A DNA stretch of 64,000 nucleotides from Macrolepiota albuminosa (Eukaryota; Basidiomycota; Agaricomycetes; Agaricales; Agaricaceae). The DNA lies in the NCBI GenBank assembly GCA_027475525.1, contig JAMWFC010000059.1, forward strand, positions 434,001 to 498,000. Direction: 5' to 3'. Shown here one piece after another: positions 56,819 through 64,000 of the stretch. Numbering within the stretch: the stretch's first letter is position 1; the number at the start of each line of letters is the position of its first letter. Position numbers and translations under genes: made by a program. The notes beneath the pieces are model-generated. The model saw only the letters and a program-made list of their open reading frames with translations. It was not told where the DNA came from and ran no database searches.

Positions 56819-59800
56819 CTAGCAACTGACTCCATACCAGAGACTAGCCAGATCAAGGACGTTGAGGCACTGGAGTTTGATTCCCTGATTGTGGTTGAGG
56901 AGAAGCCGCATGTAGGAGTGGACCTTTGCAACTACGATCAGAAAAGCAAAGCATATATATCAGACTCAGTGAGCATACCATTTGAAACATTCCCTTTCTA
57001 TCTCGACTCAGGCATGACCATCCACATATCTCCAGATCGAGCAGACTTCAGCACCTTAACAGCAATCCTGAAAAGACTGATCTGTGGAGTTGGTGGCTTA
57101 GCCATTGCAGCTACTGGAATTGGAAGCATAAAGCTCAATGTGGGAGAGGGACATCATATTACCATCGACCATGCACTGCATGTACCAGAGTTGACTGTCC
57201 ATCTACTCTCCATCAGTAAGCTGGCCAAAGTAAATGGCATCTCTACCATTTTCAATGATGTTGGTGCTACCTTGATCAGGAGATCCACAAAGACTGTTAT
57301 CGCAACTGGAACTCTGGTCCCCCAAAAAGAACCTTTATGTCCTAAACTTCAACTATCATCATGCACTCACCATCCACGCTATACCCAATGCTGAAACCTG
57401 GCACAACAGACTTGGCCATGCGAACTACCAGGCCATCATGCAGATGGCTCGCAACAGAATGATAGACGGTATGCCCAAAATCTTTCCCAAGAAACCTCCT
57501 GTTTGTGACTATTGTATCCTCAGCAAGCAGGCACAAATGCCGGTACCAAAGAAACGGGAGGAAGAGGATGGGCATAAAGCAACAAAAAGGCTAGAAAAGG
57601 TGTGGGTGGACTTGACAGGGCAAGCAGCCGTGGTATCTCATACTGGGAACCTCTATGTTATGAACCTCATTGATGACTATTTGAATAAACCTTAATCTAT
57701 TCCTCTAAAGTCAAAGAGTGACGCTTTCAGACAACTGCAGGCATGGGTACTAGCTTGGGAAAGTGAAACTGGTGAGACTCTACAGATCTTGCACACAGGA
57801 AATGACAGTGAACTCAATGGCGAAGATCACAAGACATGGTATAAGTTCAAAGGTATAATCCTTGAAGTGGGCGCACCATACATGTCAGCACATATGGGTC
57901 ATGTTGAAAGAATGCATCGGACCCTCATGGAAAAGGCTTGATCAATGCGCATAGCAGCAGGATGCCCTACATACCTTTGGGATGAGTTTTACTTAACTGC
58001 CACGCATTTACACAGAAAAACGAGAAACTCCATGGAGAAAGATAGTACCCCAGATGAGCTGTGGTATGGAAGGAAACCAGACTATTCATACCTCCGAGAG
58101 ATAGGATACCATGCCTTTGTACTTGTCCTCAACAAATATAACCCCAAAATCTTTGAACAGTCAATCGAGTGTGTGCTGGTTGGGTATGACTCAAACTCAA
58201 AATCATATCGATGTTATGACAGATCTACTCGAAAAGTTTACAGTTCTTACCATGTCTGGTTTATCAAAAGCCACCAAGAATCACTTAACCATCATAATCC
58301 TGTACCTGTCACAAGCCCAGGAGGACCAAGCCAAGCCATCTACCCATCAATAAATACAATTGAGAAGTGATCAAGCCCAACTCCCGTACCTCAACAACCC
58401 AACGATGATGACAATCAGATCCATATCCCAGGCCTGAGAAGTACGTACAAGCAAGCTGATCAGAACCCCAAACACATACCACAAAGAGCTGAAGACATAC
58501 CGCTACCACAACCTGAGCCAGCACTGCTATGATGTTCAACTTGAACCTCAGTTTCAACACCAAAAACTGCACCCAAAAATGACCATATGGAAACTCGAAC
58601 AGAGAGAGCGGTTAGGGAATCAAAAGAGGCTGCTGAATGTGTAAGGGACGTGAGGATTGAGTGGCATAGGGCACTGGTGGAGGTGAACCCAGTAGATGGA
58701 GGGAATGATGATGTGGGTGTTGATGACCTCAATCAATTGATGATGACATTGAGTGCAATTGGTGATGTACCTGAACTTGAAATAGGAGTTGATCCTGACA
58801 CTCCAAAGTCTCTAGATTATGCTAAAAGCTCAACAGATTGGCCAGCATGGAAGGCATCATACCAGGATGAGATTGATTCACTGAATAAGATGAACATGTG
58901 GGAGTTGGTGCCTCATGAAAAAGTACCAGCTGGACAGAGAATATTCAAGAGACAACCAGTATTCACTGTCAAACACGATGAACATGGGAACATCACGTGA
59001 CTAAAGACCCGACACGTTCTACAGAGATTCACAATGGAACAGGGAAGGGACTATGACAAAACCACCTCACCAATGGCATGCGCAGAATCCTGGCAGATAC
59101 TCCTTCACATGGCTGCAGTACTAGGGTGGGACACAACACAGGTAGATGTGAAGACAGCATTTCTCAATGGGGTCCTTCCAGAAGAGGAGCAAATCTATAT
59201 GCAGCAACCAAAATATTTCAAAGAAAGAGGAAAAGAAGATTGGGTGTGTAAGCTACGGCAACCTTTATACGGGATGAAACAGGCAGGGAGGATCTGGAAC
59301 AAGACATTGGATGATGTGATGAAGAAACTCAGGTTCACTTGATTGAAGTGTAAGGCCTGTCTCTACTATAGAAAGACTGACCAGGAGACAGTGATCACAG
59401 GCATTCATGTGGACAATTTCCTGGCCATTGCGAGCACTAAGGAAGCAAATGACACCTTTAAAGATCAACTGGGGAAGACGTGGGTCATTTCCAATTTAGG
59501 TATGCCAACACACATAGTGGGCATGGCCATGGAATGGGACAGGGTCAACAGACAAGTGTTTCTATTCCAGACTACCCTTATCAACTGTCTCATTACTCAG
59601 TATGGGCAAAGCAACGCATCATCCTTATCCATTCCGATGGATCCAGGTCTAAAGCTTCGGCGCATTGATAGATTGGCTCTAACTCAGGAGGAGATTGAGA
59701 AGATCACTCGAATACCTTATCAAAATCTGGTGGGGGGGTTACTATGGCTAGCGATATCAACATGACCTGACATCCAATATGCAGTCCAACAACTATCTCA

Positions 59801-60400
59801 ATTCCTTAACAGCTACACCAGCACACACTGGCACACTGCTATACGAGTAGTACGGTATCTGAAGGGTATGCAAACACTGTGACTATGCTTTGGTGGTGAA
59901 AAACCAATACACCTGGTCAGATTTACTGATTCGGATTGGGCAAACTGCCCTGATACTCAATGGAGTGTAGGTGAGTACGCATGGTCACTGGGTTCAGATC
60001 TTATATCATGGTGCATGAGAAAACAACAGACAGTAGCGGCGTCATCATGCAAAGCCAAGTATATGGCAGCATTTGAGGCTGTGCAGGAGGGGATCTGGTT
60101 GCAGATGGTAATGGATGCACTGGGTCAACATACCAATGATGTGACAGTTATTCTATGCGACAACAACTCAGCAATAAATCTGTCAGAAGATCCGTTATTT
60201 CATTCACGAGTGAAACACGTCGATATAAAGTACCACTTCCTATGAGAACATGTCACTTCAAATAAAATCTCATTACAATATATCAACACAAAGGACAATA
60301 TCGCCGACATATTTACGAAACCGTTGCCAGCACCACAGTTCTGTTGATTACGAGGAATATTAGGTCTACAGGATTTCCTGCAAGGAGGAGCACACATACG
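56819..60400 (+). pseudogene. pol: Copia pol: protease, integrase, RT, RNase H (broken)
   Basis: Order: protease with YLDSGMTIHI (about 57000); GAG-pre-integrase with WHQRLGHANYQ and CDYCILSKQ (about 57400-57530); integrase core VWVDLTG, LIDDY, HVERMHRTL; LWYGRKPDYSYLREIGYHAF; RT with WPAWKASYQDEIDSLNKMNM, QVDVKTAFLNGVL, LYGMKQAGRIW and, where YVDD is expected, HVDN (second Asp changed to Asn, first residue His); RNase H with FTDSDWANCPD and HVDIKYHFL. At least seven TGA stops lie where Arg (CGA) fits, for example 57939, 58998, 59340, 59763, about 59880, 60243 and 60345. The element is dead. Confidence 0.9.
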
Positions 60401-60411
60401 GTGAGGAGGAG

Positions 60412-60725
60412 TGTTAAGATCTCGACACCATAGGTGCGCTTTGACCACCACCCTTTCACATCAATTGCATCCCCATCACAATCACAACACTATGGCCACC
60501 ATTCTTTCATATCACATCTAGATCACACTTCCTTTGTACTACACTTCATTGTCATGGACCACATATATTGAGCTACAATACAGAATGCACCCTTAGTCAT
60601 TTATCTACAGACTGAGGGTGAGCTCATTTCAAATACCTATACTATACATTTGACTAATCATACCTTAGACTATCAGACTAATGAATAGTCTGTATTATTT
60701 AGGTGTCAAAGATCAGATTATAACA
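60412..60725 (+). repeat. 3' LTR of the copia element
   Basis: 314 bases, preceded by the purine-rich GGTGAGGAGGAG (60400-60411), the likely polypurine tract. Confidence 0.93.
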
Positions 60726-60849
60726 AACAGCAGCAGCATAACTGATGCATAATGCTACAAATCAAATCAAATCAATGTTGACATTGAATTGCTGCTTATA
60801 GTATGTTGACAACATGCCACATGCAACTCACCTTTATAAACATGACCTC
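60726..60849 (-). pseudogene. Importin-beta-like gene, exon piece upstream of the copia insertion
   Basis: On the minus strand 60754-60726 reads HYASVMLLLL and joins across the copia element to NVLRNVDG at 44945. An intron (60831-60755, GTGAGT...TTTGTAG) precedes it, and 60849-60832 (EVMFIK) may be the end of the previous exon. Further upstream exons are not seen before the next retroelement. Confidence 0.55.
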
Positions 60850-61031
60850 ATATAATCCCAAGGATTACGACCTTCCAAATACAGTTGTGTACACATGTTT
60901 ATTTATATGTAGAAATCCTGCCATTTATATTCATGCCATACATTCTCTTGATCAATCCATCAATTGTTTTTATTTCTTTGCAGATGTGTTTAAGAGAAAA
61001 TTCGGGCTACAGAATCAGTTCAAAATATAAG
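60850..61031. other. Spacer between importin remnant and gypsy element 3
   Basis: AT-rich; probably decayed importin exon or intron sequence. An open frame on the plus strand here has no supporting features. Confidence 0.35.
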
Positions 61032-61989
61032 TGTACATTGATAGGACCCCATATAGGTTAGGCGCATCAACGGCAGGCTCGGCACCGGCTCCGGAAACCT
61101 TGCCGCACTCGTTCCGAACTTAGCGCACGCGTTCTACCTATTTTAAGCCATTTCTGACGGCCGGACACGGCAAGAAGCAGATCCAATCAATGATAGCGCC
61201 GACGGCAGCAGGAATGACAACTGACAGATGGCATCAGTCACTGATGACAGCGCTTAGCGAGAAGCTTGATGATCTATCAAAAACTGACGGACAGCTTGGC
61301 GTTTGACCTTGGCGTCTGACACCGCTTACCGTCTCGATTTGGCGCCCAACGTCGCTTAGGTCTTCTGACAGACAGAAGGGTGATGGATTGATGATTTAGC
61401 ACCGCGATCTGCCGCCTGGTGGCGCCAAGGGTCTTGAATGGACGGTAGGAATCTGAAACTGTTGGAGCTACCCCTATGAAATTTTCCAGTTTACCGCACT
61501 TTGGCGATGGTTGGTCACTGGCGACGGTGAACTCCTTGTAGTATATATATTACTTACCGACTTGTACATACGGATAGCAGACGAATAGACCACAGTTTCC
61601 CCCTTACTTCAGTCTCCCTTACGCTCAAGAGCTCATTTACGCTACGGTCGGCAACGTCAAAACTCATCGGTAGTTACAGACGTTCGCCAACACTCGACAT
61701 ACTCGCGCCTTGCAACTACGGCAGGCATTATCGACGCTTAGAACCTCGCTAAGCTTATCGTGCTCTTGCCGCTCACCCTTGCCGTGTTCACTTACCGCAT
61801 TTCCTTAGGCGCTTTACCTTAGCGCTTACCACTTGCCGACCCCGTTACCGACTTTTACCCTTTTTCACAGACGCGTTCTCTGGGACCTGCCCGGGACTCC
61901 TCAACACACTTATAGCGCGCCCAACGCACACTCTTGGTTAGGTAACACTTTAGCTACATTTGTTACTGACCAAACTTTGGGCGTCATCA
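61032..61989 (+). repeat. Putative 5' LTR of gypsy element 3
   Basis: Candidate start TGTACATTGATAGG (61032) or TGATAGG (61039) and candidate end ...GTCATCA (61989). TATATATAT at 61542-61550 could be its TATA box. Many CGGC, GGCGC and CCGC motifs. Boundaries are inferred from the position of the primer site. Confidence 0.45.
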
Positions 61990-61992
61990 AAT

Positions 61993-62010
61993 TGGAGCCC
62001 ACCGCGAGGG
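61993..62010 (+). promoter_or_regulatory. Putative primer binding site of gypsy element 3
   Basis: TGGAGCCCACCGCGAGGG begins with TGG, as expected for a site complementary to a tRNA CCA end, three bases after the putative LTR end. The tRNA is not identified. Confidence 0.4.
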
Positions 62011-62369
62011 TTCTCTAGGGCAGAATTCCGCCAGAAACCCGTCTCCAGCGTAGGCGCCGCCTGCTAGACCAGTCGGCAGAAGGCATAGCTCCTTCCCACC
62101 CATCAACTCCACAACCACCTGGTGCCTTACCGGGTCTCTCTCTTGCCCAGGAACTACAGAACGCCACTGTAGCCGCTTTTCCTGATCTCTTCCCGCACTC
62201 CCTCGATTATAGTGCCGACGACCCCTTAGCGTCGCCCTTTGCTTTACCGCAATCAGTCACTCCCATTACTCCGCTAACGCCACTTTCACAACTCATCTCG
62301 CTCACTCCGTCGCCAATATCAAGAACTCCTTCCCCACAACCGCTAACCGAACTCGCCAACCCAGTCGCT

Positions 62370-64000
62370 ATGGAACAACAAGTCCAGCGCATGCCGCCAC
62401 GCAACCACTTCTCGGCACCGAAATGGGACGAGACCAAGCCACGGGAGCTTTCCCAATATTTCAAGGAATTAGAGTATTTATTCAGAGACTGTAACATTAC
62501 CGACCACACGCAGATGAAGGAGTACGCGGCAAGATACGTATCGTATGACACGGCAGAGACGTGGACAGGTCTTACCGAGTTTGCCGCCTTTGTTCCTGCC
62601 GCCCCGCCAGCTCCAGCTCACGGCGCTTCGTATGAGGATTGGAAGACGGCAGTTATCCAGCTGTACCCTGGCGCCGAGGAGGCTACCCGATACACGGTAA
62701 ATGAGCTCCAGAAACTAGTTCAGGAATCTTTCGACAGTGGCACATCGTCGCTTGGCGCATTCTCTACATATTACCGCGAGTTCCAGAAAGTCGCTAGGTG
62801 GCTTCTGCAGAACGGCAAGCTCTATATTAACGAGGAGCGTCGCCTATTTCAGCAGGGCATCCCGACTTCGCTGTGGACTCGTATTGCTCGTCGCCTAGAG
62901 ATAGTCCATCAGGCCCATCACCCAGACGAGCCCTATAACGTTGCCGACGTCTTTGAAGCCGGTAAATGGGTTCTCAAGGGAACGGACACTGGCGTTGGAC
63001 TGCAGCGCGCTAGAACGAGCCCACCACCTGAGCGAACTAACGGTATCATTCCCATCCCGCCTCCCGCTGCCGACTTCGTTAAGAAGGAGGAGCTCAATGC
63101 TGCTATTACCGCCGCTGTCGCTTCCGCTATGACTCGCATCGAAACCATGATTACCACCAACCTCACGGCTAACCGACCCGCTAACGTTCCCGCACCTGGC
63201 CCTTGCCACTTCTGTGGGGAAATTGGCCATACTATGACTAGAGGACGCTGCGCTACCCTCGAGAATTACGTTCGCCAAGGTAGAATTCGACGAGCTATCG
63301 ACGGCAAGATAGTCCTCACCACTGGCGCCACCATCCCCAACTACCCAGACAAGAAGTCCTTCCAGGAGCGGGTAGATGAATGGCATAGGCGCAACCCAGG
63401 ACAAATCGTTACCGGCACGCTATCTGGCAACGCTAACCCCGACCCCGAACAGGCGACCCAACAGCAGATGATTCACGAGGTCCTACATTTCGACAGCGTT
63501 GGCGACCACCCTACTTTTTTGCGGGAAGAGCGTATCGCCAAGCTCCAACAGGAGTTGGATTCGCTTAAGAATCAGGTCTTTGATGGGGTTGAAGTTAAGC
63601 AGCCTAAACAACCTCTTAAAGGATACAAGCCAATGCCTCCCGCTAGCAAGTTACCGACACCTGCTCCTGCCGCACCTCCTGCCACTGCCCCTGCTCCTGC
63701 TTCAGAACCATCGTCGTCCGCTACCGCTCCCGAACCGCCTTTGCCGCCTCTCCATCCCTATTCAGGGATTCCCGATCGTTATCATGCTCCCGCACAACGA
63801 AACTTTGCCGCTCCCGAGAAACGTCCTGAGGGTGGCTACCGACCAACCGCGCCAATTTTCGACATAGAGAAATCGAACCACGTCTTTAACCGCATCATGA
63901 AAACCGCCGTCACCTTGTCAGTAGAAGAACTTTGTAGTATTGCTCCCGACGTCCGCAACCAGGTCAAAACGGCAGTCACTCCTCGACGACCCTTGGCGAC
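62370..64000 (+). CDS. gag: Gag of gypsy element 3 (partial, open)
   Basis: Open from ATG 62370 to the window end (543 codons) without a stop. The capsid-like region has FSAPKWDETKPRELSQYFKE, YEDWKTAVIQLYPGAEE and TRIARRLEIVHQAHHPDEPY. A zinc knuckle follows, CHFCGEIGHTMTRGRC (residues about 279-294, C-x2-C-x4-H-x6-C, two residues longer than usual), then VDEWHRRNPGQ, a Pro/Ala-rich linker and FNRIMKTAVTLSVEELCSIA, which in this family lies just before the protease. The frame is also open upstream from 62019 without an ATG, so the true start may differ. It is the only large retroelement frame here without a stop. Confidence 0.85.
   Translation, partial: MEQQVQRMPPRNHFSAPKWDETKPRELSQYFKELEYLFRDCNITDHTQMKEYAARYVSYDTAETWTGLTEFAAFVPAAPPAPAHGASYEDWKTAVIQLYPGAEEATRYTVNELQKLVQESFDSGTSSLGAFSTYYREFQKVARWLLQNGKLYINEERRLFQQGIPTSLWTRIARRLEIVHQAHHPDEPYNVADVFEAGKWVLKGTDTGVGLQRARTSPPPERTNGIIPIPPPAADFVKKEELNAAITAAVASAMTRIETMITTNLTANRPANVPAPGPCHFCGEIGHTMTRGRCATLENYVRQGRIRRAIDGKIVLTTGATIPNYPDKKSFQERVDEWHRRNPGQIVTGTLSGNANPDPEQATQQQMIHEVLHFDSVGDHPTFLREERIAKLQQELDSLKNQVFDGVEVKQPKQPLKGYKPMPPASKLPTPAPAAPPATAPAPASEPSSSATAPEPPLPPLHPYSGIPDRYHAPAQRNFAAPEKRPEGGYRPTAPIFDIEKSNHVFNRIMKTAVTLSVEELCSIAPDVRNQVKTAVTPRRPLA

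Larger units (their letters stand above)
44946..60725 (+). mobile_element. Ty1/copia LTR retrotransposon, split by a gypsy element
   Basis: LTRs at 44946-45329 and 60412-60725, both starting TGTTAAGATCTC and ending TATAACA, flanked by the 5-base duplication AACAG (44941-44945, 60726-60730). Domain order gag, protease, integrase, RT, RNase H is that of Ty1/copia. The element is inserted in an exon of the importin-like gene and is itself split at 46544/56819 by gypsy element 2. Without that insert it is about 5.5 kb. It carries many stops. Confidence 0.95.
61032..64000 (+). mobile_element. Ty3/gypsy element 3, left part, CpG-rich
   Basis: A long leader or LTR, a possible tRNA primer site, and an uninterrupted gag running off the window. 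The sequence is rich in CG dinucleotides, unlike elements 1, 2 and the copia element, which suggests a young insertion. The right half is outside the window, so LTR limits and target duplication cannot be checked. Confidence 0.75.

Noticed and set aside
60803..61030. 75-codon open frame on the plus strand
   Set aside because: Lies antisense to the importin remnant and its intron, with no features of its own.
61833..62018. Separate small gene before gag of element 3
   Set aside because: No ATG at its start; it overlaps the putative LTR end and is only the open stretch before the TAG at 62016.

Overview
The window is a transposon graveyard from a basidiomycete fungus, most likely an agaricomycete. 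The evidence is the chromodomain Ty3/gypsy elements of basidiomycete type, an intron-bearing Helitron with 50-base introns, a DDE transposase of a lineage common in mushrooms, and a broken importin-beta-like host gene with short introns. Almost every gene is a mobile-element gene, and most are broken by stops or frameshifts. Many of the stops look like CGA to TGA changes, that is, decay at CpG sites.

Layout, left to right. 1-3105 is the left part of a Helitron (plus strand) that runs off the window edge and is cut at 3105 by unrelated coding remnants (3106-4452). About 4453-20100 and 20257-25075 are two diverged copies of one roughly 4.7 kb segment in tandem. The first copy was split by an 11 kb Ty3/gypsy element (5908-16939, 233-base LTRs, target duplication CCAGC), and the second copy keeps the empty site. 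The segment carries a minus-strand gene of unknown function, tRNA-like repeats and hairpin repeats. 25251-27500 is AT-rich with degenerate tandem repeats. 27505-34258 is a fuller Helitron on the minus strand (Rep and Pif1-type helicase). 34432-40087 is a Tc1-like transposon with a second DDE transposon inserted in it (34920-39365, TA duplication), which itself holds a solo LTR (37378-38235).

42982-60849 is the other nest. A minus-strand host gene resembling the Kap121/importin-5 karyopherin is broken by a solo LTR (43280-44040) and by a Ty1/copia element (44946-60725). The copia element is split by a second copy of the gypsy element (46545-56813, minus), and that copy holds a solo LTR of the same family as the one at 37378. 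A cysteine-rich Zn2Cys6-type gene lies just downstream of the importin remnant (41901-42552, minus). From about 61032 to the end is the left half of a third, CpG-rich and apparently young Ty3/gypsy element with an open gag.

The most unusual content is in the two related gypsy elements. Each has, after the chromodomain, an extra reading frame of about 900 codons (ORF3), followed by a 120-codon frame (ORF4) whose ATG overlaps the ORF3 stop as TGATG. Both copies also share the same in-frame stops in an otherwise single gag-pol frame and the same Asp to Asn change at the expected first RNase H catalytic position, although their target duplications show independent insertion.
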